A stretch of DNA of 64,000 nucleotides from Lactifluus volemus. Its lineage: Eukaryota; Basidiomycota; Agaricomycetes; Russulales; Russulaceae. Both the position numbers and the translations under genes were made by a program. Numbering within the stretch: position 1 is the stretch's first letter; each line of letters begins with the position of its first letter. The notes under the pieces are model-generated. The model did not search any database and was not told the DNA's origin. It was given only the letters and a program-made list of their open reading frames with translations. Shown here one piece after another: positions 45,158 to 57,000 of this stretch. The stretch lies in contig WTXI01000158.1 of the NCBI GenBank assembly GCA_022376515.1, positions 22,139-86,138 on the forward strand, written 5' to 3'.

Positions 45158-46585
45158 GTGAGAGGGGAAGAAAGGACAAGTTATCATCGTCGTCGCCATC
45201 AACGGTATATACACACATGCATCACAGCCGTCCGCAGGAACGACGGTATCGACGACCTCACCGTGTCCACTACCTCCCTCGTCGACCTCTTCCAACGGAC
45301 TCCCGACACCGATCACGTCCGGAACGTCCACTCCCTGCTTCCCTCAACAACAGCCAGGAGCAGCCGCTACAGCCACTACGCTCACCGCTCCCGCTCCCGG
45401 GCCCGCACCTGCTGCGTCATCCGCGACCGCCACCGCTGCACCCGCTTTGCGCGGCTGGGACACCCTAGAGCATGCATGCCGACGCAATGGGCCAGTTCCT
45501 GCCTCCTATTGGAACTAACCCCGGTCCTGGAAGCACTCCTGGCGCGACGGTCGAGTATTTGTGGGATTTGGTACAAAAACGCATCATCACGCTGACTTAT
45601 ATGCGGAACGCACCTGATGGGTGCGTGTCCGCTCCTCCTTTCATTTATTTTTTTGTGCTGAATTCTATTGTCCCACATGGAGCGGTGGTGGGTTGCGGCA
45701 GGCGCAATTATCGGTTTCATACGATCATAGTGCCGCGCGTGGAACGAACTCGATCGCGTTCGTCCCCAGCTCCTTTCCTCACCATGCCACTATCATCACT
45801 CTTTGATATCTCACAACCAACAGACTGCTTGCGCGCGGCGCTAAACATGCTCACAGAGTACGAGCAGGCCAAGGAAGAAAACGACCGGCCAAAGATGGTA
45901 CCTCCCGTCTTTTTCTCTTCGCCATCTGACACATCGTTCAATCACCGCTTGTGCATTGTGCATCGTCAGCGCCTGGTACATACCTGTCCGCTCATCGACC
46001 GAGCCACCACGGGGCTGACTGAACCACAAAGCCAACTTGTAGCCCTTCCCGCTAGACTATACCCACACTCTGCTCTCGCTTCTGGACATTCTCTACGCCA
46101 AGCACGCCAAGCTCCTCGGGCCCTCGCCCTTCCCAACACATGCTCGGCCTCTCGCACCCCCACCCCTACCCAGGCGCTTCTTTCCTCTTCCATAATCAGA
46201 CGTCGGCAGACGAGTCACTCTGTTGCATCGCCCTCGGTTCGACACCACTCGGCGGCACCGCGGGCCCAGGTGTCACCCAGGTCCATTGAACAGTCCCCCG
46301 CCGAGCTGGACGCCGGCGCTCGGCGAGCATGTGGTCAAAGTGAATGGAAAGTTCAAGGTGCCTTCCCTTTCATGCTGATACAATTGGCTGAATTTGGAAC
46401 TGCTCTTGCGCACACAGAAAATCATTTCTGTGCTTCTCAAGGATCTTGACGTTTTTGCACGTGACAGCATCAAAGATGAGCTCGCATCGCTCGACCCGCT
46501 CTTGCGTAACGTCGGTGGGTGGAGTGTCCCTGTGGGCAATGGCGACGAAGGACGGGCGACGTATGAATTTGATCCGGATCACTAG
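45158..46585 (+). pseudogene. Gene c copy 3, pseudogene
   Basis: Starts with the Pro/Thr/Ala-rich segment, then FLPPIGTNPGPGSTPGATVE (about 45487), a short intron, YRFHTIIVPRVERTR (the shared broken site), PLSSLFDISQPTDCLRAALN (about 45785) and EYEQAKEENDRPKM. The MSDTSDTYLT exon is deleted, and the HPHPGVSYLF exon is damaged (46150-46200). The last exon ends FDPDH at 46585. It keeps EEND where copies 1 and 2 have a shifted GRKR, so in this part it is the least altered copy. Confidence 0.6.
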
Positions 46586-46930
46586 TAATAAAGCCCTGTC
46601 CTTTTTGGTGCGTAGTATTGGTTTGTATTTATTTATTTTTCCTTTTTTTTTCGTTCGTATAGAGTTCGCTGTGGTGGAGATGGCGTATTTCTGAGTGTTC
46701 GTTGACTGTTATTGTTCCTTCCAGTTCGTTGTCCTGTACTGTACTAAAAAGTCACGTATATCCACATCGCGAAAGCATAAGCACCTTCTCCCAGGACTCT
46801 CTCTCCAAATAAACAGTGTATCATGTAGAGATAAACTCCTTTCACACAGGCGTAATACATCCCTACACCCCGTCCTGCCCACCAATGCAGTTAGTTGCAG
46901 AGCTTCGGCCACATTGGACAGCACGTGACT
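46586..46930. other. Rearranged spacer with a small inversion
   Basis: 46776-46825 (cataagcaccttctcccagg to gtgtatcatg) is the reverse complement of the spacer at about 4112-4155 after gene c copy 1. The zinc-finger gene expected next is missing, and a u block follows instead. Confidence 0.6.
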
Positions 46931-46934
46931 CAAC

Positions 46935-48158
46935 CCTCCGATCCTCCCGCCTCAGGCATCTTGAGGTTCAACAGAAGTAGTGAAGCGAAGGTTGAAGGCT
47001 TCGGTGGCCACCTCAAGTTTATGCTACTTCCTGTCCATGTAAGCTGATGCAGGGTGCTGATGGGTGATGTAAAGTGTCGCGGGAGTCGGGGACTGTAAGG
47101 CGGCCAAATGCTCCGAGGGCTGATGCGTCAAATGACACAGCCGGCCCCGGGCCGGCCCGCCTAGATAACAGGCAATTAAGCAACGCTGCGACATTCTGCA
47201 GCATTGCACATTGATCCCAGCAGTGCACCCCAATGGGGCGGCCTGCAATAAATAAATTAAATGCCCTAGATTTCTGAGACGCGTGAAAACCGCGCGATCA
47301 AAGGAAAAATCACAAGAAAATGCGATATGAAACAATCAGGAAGATTGAAACAGATCGGACTAAGATTACTATAGATCTAGGGTACTAAAGCATGTATTTA
47401 ATTTGCCTACCTTCCTTGGTGGAAGGTAGACTTACTACTCCTACATAGCACTGACAATAAACCGCAGATTCAGCTGGTTCTGTTGTTGTGTGCCTTTGGA
47501 GAGTTTTAAAGTCAAAATCTCATTCATAATCTAATCTACAACAGGACTTTGTAACGCTAGAGACTACTCGCGGTACCAAAGTCTTACAGGGACAAACTGA
47601 GTGGAAAGAGCCGGATTGTTCCGTATCACGCCCACTCGAACGAGGATAACGCATTTCCATGCACGCACTCCGAGTCTACACGCCTCACGCATCACTTCTT
47701 AATGTCTATTGTTGTACATGTGTTCCTTGAGAGTGTAGAGGCCTTTGCTACCTCTGTGCGTCAATACTCGAATCATTTCGCTAGCCGTGTCCGGCGAACC
47801 TGACTCGAAGTCCTCATGCCAGTATTCTCAATTAGTTTCAGTTGGCTTGCGCACACCTAGCACAGGGCGACTGCACAATCTAGAACTTTCGTCATCAGCA
47901 AGGTTTAATTAATTTTACGCCGGCTAGGCCTGGCAGCTTCTAAGCGCAACATGTGGTATCCTACATGACGCTACACTGCCAGTGGGCGCTCTTTTCATGG
48001 CCACATGAATTGCATGTGTGACGGCCTGGTCCAGCACGTTAAATATGGCCCCTACCGTGCACACATCTCCCCTTTCCGACTCAAGCTTGAATCTCATTCC
48101 ATTTCTATCCCAAAGTCGTCCTCTGGCTGTTTGTGGTTTACTTTTTCGGAATTGAGAT
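46935..48158. repeat. Upstream block 'u' of TPR-CHAT copy F, interrupted by a solo LTR
   Basis: Matches the u blocks at 40400-41091 and 60140-60806 once the 495-bp LTR and one GGGAC are removed. The minus-strand frame seen in other u copies is disrupted here, arguing that it is not a gene. Confidence 0.7.
47094..47588. mobile_element. Solo LTR of a third LTR retrotransposon
   Basis: 495 bp beginning TGTAAGGCGG and ending AGTCTTACA, with TGTAAG/CTTACA as the inverted ends. A 5-bp duplication GGGAC flanks it (47089-47093 and 47589-47593). The empty site, gggagggggacaaactgag, is visible in the u blocks at 29150, 40523 and 60277. It contains a GC-rich near-palindrome (ccggccccgggccggcc) and a caataaataaa word. 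There is no internal coding region, so it probably arose by recombination between two LTRs. Confidence 0.88.
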
Positions 48159-51100
48159 ATGGACACCGAGGGATGTGAGTCAAACTTTCGATTAATTCTG
48201 TGACATACAAACGTATCTTATTTTGCAGACTCTCTTCCTGATATCGAGGGCACAATTTTTGTTCTTGAAAGTATCATTCCGTTTCTACCTCGATTTGGTC
48301 GTCGTCGCGCCTATTATTTTATCTCCCTTTGGAAATGGAGATTCGATCACTACAACCTGTCTGGTTCGAAAGAGCAGCTGGATAAATCAATTCTCTACTT
48401 GGTAGAAGCACAACTCCTATTGGTCAAACCTACGGCAGATTCCATTCGGCTTTTTCACAGGCTCGTGAAGGTCCTTTTTTGTCGATTACTCAAATTCAAG
48501 CAGCCAGACGACGTTGAGTCTTGTGTCAAGTACCTTCGTTATTTGCGAAACCAACGGTGTCAACTTGAAGTCGGCGTCATTTCACATGAAGCCGTCACAT
48601 CATATCTGGTGAAGGCATTGGCAATTCGGGCGGAGTTGAATACAGGCGACATCAAGGAGGATATCAGGGAGATGGCGACTCTCTGTCGTGAATTGCTCAA
48701 CTCGGATATCTCGGGGATCATTCTTAACAGTCCCCTTGAATCCTTGGGCGTAGCCGTTTTGAAGACATCCGATATATGGCCAGTGGAAGAAGTTCTAGAT
48801 TCACTGATCGAATGCTTCCGAGAAGCGAACATGCGCTTGCCATATTCCTACTACCTTTCCTTAACACTTGCACGTCTTCTCGCCAATCGCTTCGAAAAAA
48901 ATTATTCGATTATTGATTCCGAGGAGGCAATAACCATCCTGAAGAAAATCCTAACTTTCCCTTCCGACCTCCCTCAAAACCTTCGGTCTCAATTCCAGTA
49001 CACTGCCTTGAGGGGGATCGCGGACATTTCCTTTCTCCGCTTTTCCGAATTCCACATGCCAGAGTATTTGGAGGAAGCGACTTTCCATTCGAGGGTTCCT
49101 CTTATCTCGGCTTCTTGTGATGATCGGCGTCGCCCCAAATTTTCCCAACGTCTCGCTGATCTCACGAAGCAGCGCGCGGTTGAATTCGGTATCGAGGGAG
49201 GGTGTTACAGGGGTCCAGAGGTTCACAAACTTCCATGCTTGTCATCCCTCGCTGCCTCTATTACCGACCCAGATTGTTCGATATCCAACGAGCAGTGGGA
49301 CCAACACTGGGAAGCACTTGCATCCATGATCCTCACTAACGACTTAGCGGACTCGGAGATTGAAGAGTCGATCAAGTACTGTCGCCTGGTGCTCGCTTCA
49401 ATTCATTGTGTTCCAAGTCTTGAACACCGAAACCACGTCTATTTGTATGCAGTGCTCGGATCCCTTCTCTTCCGGGCATTTCGTCGCACCGGAAAACTCG
49501 AATGCATCGATGAGTCAATTGCCGTTATTCGTGATGGCTTGAAGACGTATGAAGCACCGGATGAACGTGTTTTACTGGCTTTTGTTGCGTTGACATCAGT
49601 ATCGGCCTACAACTCTCTGCATCAACGAGAAGAAGTCGTAGATGAGATCATCCAATTATTCGCCATCCTTACGAGCGATGATACTCGCATGATGCCATCC
49701 GAACGATTCCATTTATTATACGGGTGGGCGATTGTGGCGCATAATTTGGGTCACCCTTCCATGACGGATGCCTATGAGAACCTCTTCAAGCACATGCAAG
49801 ACACTCTCTCCTATGCCCCTACACTCGAAAGCCAACATCATCGTCTTGTTTCTATGCGCGAGGGCTTCCAGGATCTGCCGTTAGGCTATGCCTCGTACCA
49901 GATCGACAAAGGCCAACCCAGAAAAGCAATCGAGACTCTTGAGAGAGGAAGGGCTTTACTCTGGTCCGAGATGCGTGATTTCCGTACATCCACTGACCAA
50001 CTTCGTGCGGTCGATCCGACTTTGGCAGCGGAATTCGAGGCGATCAACAAGGACCTCGAACAAGTCACCATGTCCATGGCGCCTTGTGGAAACATGGAAA
50101 CAGAGAGTATCAAAGTGGAAGACTCCTGGACAACGGATCCATTCAGTGATCTAGTGGCAAAGCAGCAACAATTTTTGGGTGATCGCAACAAACTCATTTC
50201 ACGGATTCGAGCCTTGCCAAATTTTGGCAACTTCTTGGAGCCCCCGTCATTTGACGTTCTTCACTCCGCTGCGTTATGCGGACCAGTCATCATCATCAAC
50301 CATTGCATGTGGCGTTCAGACCTCCTGGTTCTTTTCCGCGACTCTCTTTCCCTTATCACAACGACCTGTGACTTTTACCGCCGTGCAATCGAGTTGGGCG
50401 ATCGGCTGGTGGATGCTAGAAAGCATCATCGTCTCGAATCAAAGGAGTACGGGCGCGCTCTCCGCTCCGTACTCCAGAGTCTCTACGAACTTGTAGGGAA
50501 GCCAGTCATCGATGAGCTTCGCAGGATGAAGATACCGGAACAGTCCAGAGTCTGGTGGTGTCCCACATCTGTATTTTGCTTTCTTCCTCTCCATGCGATG
50601 GGGCCAATCCCTTCGGACGACGGCGTCACGCGCTACTTCTCGGACCTATACATTCCCTCATACACCCCATCACTATCTGCACTCATCGCATCGCGAAAAC
50701 CTCAGGCTGAAGGGCAAACATTCCAAAAGCCTTCAATACTTCTGGTTGCACAACCAGAATCCCTGAAGCACGCGATTCCCGAGATCTGGACTATACAACG
50801 TCTCACTACGACAGTCACCTCCCTCATCTCAAAGAATGCGACGCCTTCTAGTGTTGTGGAGTGTCTCAGACATCACCAGTTCTCCCATTTTGTATGTCAT
50901 GGAAAATTGGAAGAAGGGAAACCATTCAACGCATCGTTCAAGCTTTCTGGGGAGGGCAGCTGACCCTACTCGAAATTGTGCGCTCTCAACTCCCGACAGC
51001 TGAATTTGCGTTTCTTTCGGCCTGTCACACAGCTGAGCTGACAGAGGAAAGCATCTCCGATGAGGCACTGCACCTTACAGCGGCAATGCAATATTGCGGG

Positions 51101-51313
51101 TTCCGAAGTGTTGTCGGTACCATGTGGGCGATGGCAGATGAAGACGGACAATATCTAGCTGAAGATTTCTACAAGTCAATACTGTCGAGCGATGAACCGG
51201 GTGTACCTTATTACGAGAGATCAGCGAGGGCGCTTCGGGATGCTGTGAAGAACCTGCGGTGCAAAAAGGTGCCTTTGGAGCGATGGGTTAATTATGTGCA
51301 CTATGGGGCATGA
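48159..51313 (+). pseudogene. TPR-CHAT protease gene, copy F, one frameshift
   Basis: Exon 1 is 48159-48174 (MDTEG plus one base), the intron 48175-48228 (54 bp, GTGAGT ... TTTTGCAG) and exon 2 48229-51313. The start was chosen because the tiny exon and intron are conserved in copies E and H. An 854-codon frame covers the TPR half and the CHAT domain through HFVCHG, then hits a TGA at 50961. One base is missing in the gggga/agg run (about 50952), compared with ctgggggaaggcag in copy C. The Cys motif FLSACHTA lies in the next frame and continues to 51313. Adding one base gives 1034 codons. As read, the product would keep the catalytic His but lose the Cys. Confidence 0.9.
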
Positions 51314-51833
51314 TTAGTGGTATTGCTACGATGTCTGTGAGTCGTTCGGTTTTGTCTGAAATGAATATTGAACCGAGTTATTAGGGTTAGGATAACCACT
51401 GTTCGCGTATGTATGAGCGTTCGTTGACTCTTATTATTCCTTCCGGATCATTGTCCTGTACTATACTAAAAAGTCACGTATACCTCGACTTCATGATACA
51501 CTTTTTTTTGGAAAGAGAGTCCTGAGAGAAGGTGCTTATTGCGCGATGTGATACACTTCCGCGGCACCTTTTCGCATAGGCATGATTGAATAATAATAAC
51601 TGGACTTGATACAGGACACGTGGACGGTGATACAACAGTACAAACACTATTACATGAACCCTCGGACGGGCAGTATCTGCCAGATATGGCGACCCGCTTA
51701 GTGATCCAAAGGACTAAACAATAAACATCTACTCACGTCATAAATGTAAATGCGGGGGAACACAGTGGTGAGATTCGATGGGAGAGAGGACGGGAAGGGG
51801 AGGGATTTTCGATGTCTCTGAGCAACTCAGGAC
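51314..51833. other. Deletion junction and zinc-finger 3' spacer
   Basis: The CHAT 3' flank runs normally to about 51400 (ggataaccactg), then joins directly to the spacer that normally follows gene c (gagcgttcgttgactc). The whole flank block, minus-strand remnant and gene c have been lost between. Confidence 0.65.
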
Positions 51834-52469
51834 TCAGTCGTGAGAGATTGACGGCATGTGGTATTCCTTATTATGGGCCTTTAACTTATCAGGACGACCC
51901 AAACGCCACGTAAACCATGGGCACTCTGGGCAGGTTCCCGCCGGCATATGTTTGTCTTTAAAGTGACGGTTCCGAACCTGCTCCTGGGTGAAGATGGCTT
52001 TACATCCAGGCTTGTGGCACTTGTGCCGTCCTGGCCCTTGGGGCTCCTGACCATCCGCAGCAGCTACATTCAATGCAATGGGAGAAATGACTGCTGTGCC
52101 TTGGCCGGATGATGCCGACATCCCGCTTGAAATAGACAACACGGGACCACCCACTGGCACTGGCAACGTCGGCCCTGGGATGGGCATCCCATTGGCAGTC
52201 GAATATGACGGTATGATGGTATGAGTACTCGGGGGTGCTAAGAGTTGCTGGTGAGGGGGAAACAATCCCCCCAACGCATTTGCCAAGGTCGAATACGAAC
52301 TCATTTGGTCAAACTAGAAATTCATTCATTATTAATAACCTCCTATCAATGAAGTGTGTGTAACAACAGGGCTTACTCGCACTTCGGTATGAATGCTACG
52401 AAATGAATGATAAGGTGTTGGAATGTGCTCGGAAGTCACGTGAGGCGTATCTCGGAGAGGAGGGTTCAT
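51834..52469 (-). CDS. Two-exon C2H2 zinc-finger protein, copy 3
   Basis: Predicted 190 residues. Exon 1 is 52469-52377 (31 codons, MNPPLRDTPHVTSEHIP), the intron 52376-52314 (GTAAGC ... TTCTAG) and exon 2 52313-51834. It is closest to copy 1: finger 1 is CHKPGCKAIF then RHFKDKH, and finger 2 is CPECPWFTWRLGRPDKLKAH. The ligands and frame are intact. It is the immediate downstream neighbour of TPR-CHAT copy F, convergent with it. Confidence 0.75.
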
Positions 52470-53480
52470 AACCGAAAGAATTCCTTGTCTTGCTAGACGG
52501 GTGCTCTAGACTTGAAGTCTGTCTGTCTTGGGGAATTCAGTTTTTATACTGACAGACTCTGCGATTTGACATTGGCGGCCATCGTGATGCGTTCGCCATA
52601 TGGGAAAACGAACGCGAGGCTGATGTATTCAAGTTGCCGGGACATGAGTGGAACAGCAATGTGGAACAGCTAGAATGGCAAAGGAGATTGAAGGCGAACT
52701 GCAGGATAGTGATACGCGGCGGTAAATGGCCGGGACATTACGCCACGAAGTGGCACGAACTGTGGGAGAGTGATACGCGGCGAGTAAGTTCAAGGCACGG
52801 AGTCGGGAGTATACTGGCTGAGATCGTTTTCCTCGAAACGGAAACAAATTTGCGGCCCTCGGTTCTCACATTTTCGAATATGTCACCCCAAGAGGCTCAG
52901 GAGAGTCCCGGGATGCAGAAAATCTGGGGTAGCTAAGGGGAATGATCAGGCCTTTCTTTTTGTTGAATTTGCGTTTATATTCCGCAACATGTAACTAAGA
53001 CAAAGACTTGGACGCGGCCCCCGTGTGAGTGGGGATTGAAAGCGAACGGGGAAGACGGGGTAGCGTTAAACTGACGGATTCGTGGCTAGGGAACGATCAG
53101 GCCAAACACCAGGAAACATGGACTTGCCTAAAGGAGCTCAACCACTACCTCCTCGGGGCAGCGCCGGTCCTTCCAACGGGTTGAAGATAGCGGACGAAGG
53201 CAATCCTTGGTCTGTGAGGGCGGAAAATAGGACATGCACTCACGAGTTTAGCCTTGTGGCGGCCAGCGAAGTACACAGCAGAGGTGAACTTAGATGCCAC
53301 TGCCCATGTAAGTGCAGGGGGTCAGTACATCTCTCCCTGTAGATCGTCTTCCGAGGAAATCGAACGCAGAGAGATAAAGGGAGACAGTTGTAAACCCGTG
53401 CGTATGCGACGCGCTGAACTTACGCCGCGGCAACGAAACAACCGTGTAACCTAGGACCCCGAAAGAGGGATGACTGGGGG
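52470..53480. other. No supportable gene
   Basis: The first 150 bp are the zinc-finger upstream region. The rest has short frames (for instance 52634-52936 plus) without motifs or partners in the window. Confidence 0.4.
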
Positions 53481-53484
53481 CCCA

Positions 53485-53890
53485 GCGGTAACTCAGGTCC
53501 GATTTGCGGGACGCTCGGGTATTTCGTCGTTCCCACTTCGTCTCGACGGAATTCCTGTTGGGAAAGGGTAACTTTGAAAATTGTGCCATGGCACTTTCAG
53601 GAACCCCGTACTGTATCGTGAGACTCGGACACCTCAATTCCCCAATCGTAGCCGAGCGCTGAGCGCCTCAAACCTCTACTTGAGAAAAATGCCTTTGGTA
53701 AACTATTCAATTCTGATGTCTTCAAGGCTAACTTGATTCTGCGGCGCGCTTCAGTTGAGTTACAAGGGCGCCCAACTCTTCCTTGACTTTCCCCCCTTAG
53801 TCCGAAATGCCCATCAGGTCTGTGATAGACGCCGGGAACATTCAACGCTGAAATTATGCAGGAATGTTGTCCACATTTCTGCTGCAATCT
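53485..53890 (-). pseudogene. Minus-strand coding remnant, second long copy
   Basis: Reads LNVPGVYHRPDGHFGLRG (about 53850), SLPKAFFSSRG (about 53690) and LPFPNRNSVETKWE (about 53570) in order, parallel to 36590-37110. Frames are broken between the pieces. Unrecognised. Confidence 0.45.
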
Positions 53891-53999
53891 ATAATTGGAT
53901 CAGACATCACACATCAGTTTGCTTCCTGATTGAAAAGGGCGGGGAGGCCGTGAGATAAGACAAAGGCCGAAACGGACACTGAGTTAAGCCTCCAAAATA

Positions 54000-54165
54000 A
54001 TATTCGGAATTTGGAACTGCTCTTCGCTGGTTTGCGCACGCAGAAATTTATTTCTGTGTTCTCAAGGATCTTGACGTGTTTGCATGGAACGGCATCAATG
54101 ACGAGCTCGCGTGGCTCGATCCGCTCTTGCGTAACGTTGGTGAGTGGAGCCTCCCTGTAGTACAG
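54000..54165 (+). pseudogene. Gene c last-exon fragment
   Basis: The cgcagaaatttatttctgtg to gcgtaacgttggtgagtgg stretch matches the last exon of gene c, paired with the fragment at 37225. It breaks off at about 54160. Confidence 0.55.
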
Positions 54166-54169
54166 CACA

Positions 54170-55547
54170 AACACTTAATTTGACACCATGTGATGGAGAC
54201 CACAATTGAGGCCGTGTATGCCGCAACCTTCAGAAAAAATGGAGGTACGTAGCGATTACGACATGTCGAGTTCTCCGGCTCGGGAGCACTTTTCAATTGA
54301 AAGCCGTGGGCAGCCGGCCGGTTGGCGTGACACGTAGCCATCGTTGTGTTTGTGTTTGGGCTTTGTTTGGAAGATCTCCCCCTCTGCCTGTCTTTCCCCG
54401 TCTCGTCTGAATGCCATATTGCTATAACAAACTTTTCGATCCTTTTTTTTTTCCAGTGTTGCTTTTGCTTCCATCTCGCGCCGCCGGTTCCGAGTCCACG
54501 AGAACTTGAAACTGGTAGTAAAAAGCTGACGCACTGGCATACAACTATTTTGATGGTTTGAGAGAGAGCAATCTTGAATCGTGCATGTCCATGAATCTAA
54601 TTTTTAGTAACAATCAATCATTCGTCAAAAAAATCGTGATCATCAATATGGTGTGTAGAGGAAGAGTTGGCAAAGCCACTTCGTCTCCATGGTTACGAGC
54701 ACGCCAGAAGATCCACAGGACACGGAAACTGCATCAGGTTCGACATACTGTACTCTGGCTGTAGCCGTGCATCTAGCTTGTGCCGCATCGCGAAATGTCC
54801 AGCTTGATTTACACCACAAGGGTGTCAAAACCAAACCTACCGTATGAAAATTTTTTTGACATCTCTTTTTTTTTCGGCCGAAAGAGAAAGCGAATAAAAA
54901 TTGGCTTAAAATTTGCTCAAGATCTCTTTCCATAGGACTATCCTTTAGTAAGTTTTTTTTTGCTCCCGGTTTGGATGCAATGGGCCAGGATCTCGTACCT
55001 TGGCTTTCCGCAAGCATACAAGCTCGAATATTTGGGTATTCGTGCTCCAGCATCCCTTAACAGTGTGCTTTGGGCGGATCTGACTCTGCGCTGCGCGAAG
55101 CCATACTAGTAGCCAGGAAGATACGTTCCTATCAGTGGATCCCGCAGATGATGCATTCATACGTTCTTCGAGTCGGCCAGCAGCGCGTCATCGGCGGCTC
55201 TAGTTATCAAATAACCGAGAGGACCTACAACACGGCGGCACGTTGTAAATCAACGGCGTGGTTCTCGGACGTTCCGCGGCACGATTTTCACTATTAAACT
55301 TGAACCGAACATGTTTCACATCATCCACATCTCATTGTCTGAGACTGGGTAGACTTATGATGGGACTATTACATGCCATACATTCACACGGGCGTAGCTA
55401 AGTTAACGAAGAGCGGTGACCTGCTGGGTGACCTGTAGAACTAGAAAATGATCATATAGCAATATACTGGCTTTACGGATAGAAGTGAAGGTGGATAAAT
55501 GACTCATACACCAGGTCTGATAGTAGCATCCCAAGAAGAGGGGTATT
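54170..55547. other. No supportable gene
   Basis: T-rich runs near 54440 and 54860, short frames such as 55070-55297 plus, no motifs. The last 150 bp may hold the zinc-finger 3' end. Confidence 0.4.
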
Positions 55548-56333
55548 TCAGTGTCTCCGACCACCTCGGGACTTAGGCGTGAGAGACGACATGTGGTGTT
55601 TCTCACGAAGATGATCCTCGAATACATAACGACGAGTCCTGGGCCACTTGAATGATGAGCACCTAGGACAACTTTCCCACGGCAAATGTTTCTCGCCAAG
55701 GTGACGGTTCAAAGCCTGCTTTTGGCCAAAGCCGGATGTACATATGGGGCACACATGCCGTCTTGAGCTTCGGGATCCCTGGCCTACTGCAACGCCTACA
55801 TTCCGTACAATAGGAGATGCGACTGCCGTATCTTGGTCGGATGATGCCGTGTACATTGACATCTCGCTTGAGATAGACGATACGAGGCCGTCCAATGTCG
55901 GTCCCGGGGCGGGCGTCCTAAGGAAGGCGGTACTGAACGGATAAGAGGTTGTAAAGGGATGGATGCTCAGGGTTGGTAAATATTGTCTGTGAGGCGGATC
56001 CATGGTCCCACCGGACTGACGGTTGCCAAGGGACCAATCCAGGGTTGACGATTCCTGCAAGTGGTCATGGACGTCCACAGCGAGGCCTGAGGAAATACCC
56101 GTAGGCGATGGCGACAGGGAACCAAGACTTGGGGGTTCTTGAAATGCATTCGCCAAGGTCGAAAACGAACTCATTTGAGTAACAAGCTGGGAATCCATCA
56201 TGATTGAGGTCATTTGGGCCCGTCAAATACGAAGGATAAATGAAAAAAGCGAACTTACCGGCTCATCGTGATAAGATGGATAAAGATTTGCTCGAATGTA
56301 CCCAGAGGCAGGCTTGTCTTGGTGAGGAGCCAT
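55548..56333 (-). CDS. Two-exon C2H2 zinc-finger protein, copy 4 (divergent)
   Basis: Predicted 237 residues. Exon 1 is 56333-56259 (25 codons), the intron 56258-56187 (GTAAGT ... TTCCCAG) and exon 2 56186-55548. The intron sits at the place equivalent to the other three copies. An insert of about 45 residues lies in the Ser/Thr/Pro-rich part (between ANAFQEPPSLG and the TMDPPHRQYLP segment). Finger 1 is CPICTSGF with RHLGEKH, finger 2 CPRCSSFKWP with DHLREKH; both keep Cys-x2-Cys and His-x4-His. Although most of the sequence has changed, all zinc ligands remain, suggesting selection for a folded protein. This is the best candidate for an old, functional paralogue. Confidence 0.78.
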
Positions 56334-57000
56334 GCCTGAATCAACGGAATTCCTTGCTGACGGCTCTAGAAAGTATGTCATGGGGTGGTTGTACTGATAC
56401 AGGTTCTCCACAAAATTAGCAAATTTATACATTGGCGGCCATACGCTCTTGGTGAGGGACGGAATGACACCTGTGGGTGAATCTCCGTGAACGTTTCATA
56501 TTGCTCAATTTTTCAATAGACAAGGAGATTGCATCCGGCTACGGGAGAGAGGATGAGAAGCGGACGATTTTTGGCACCAGATATAGTTTAGCACCATTGA
56601 CAGCGTAAACCTGGTGCCAAGTGATTCGGGTAGCATAGCGCCGTAAAACATCGGTTTTGAAGACATGGTAAATAAAGAAAACACCATAACCTTTCAGTAG
56701 AGCATCGGTTTGGCTTCATTTTTTTGAATAAGGAGATGAAATGCGGCGTGTTACGCACCCCGACGGCCTTAACCACCTCTGGCAACTACAATGAATATCT
56801 TCACTCTCCATTCACGCTACTTTCCGTAGGGTCCTGTGTTTCGGCTTCACATTCAACATGTCGCAACTGGTGACACGGTTTAGATTTTCCCAGCGACGGA
56901 GAAACTTGGTTTCTACGCATTTCCATTGGAGATAAGGAAGACCTGGAGGTGAAGTGAACAATCGGAGTTCCAATACAGGAAACGTTTATCCGCTTACTAT
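56334..57000. other. Zinc-finger upstream region; no other gene seen
   Basis: Short frames only. The sequence is not obviously shared with the other zinc-finger upstream regions. Confidence 0.4.
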
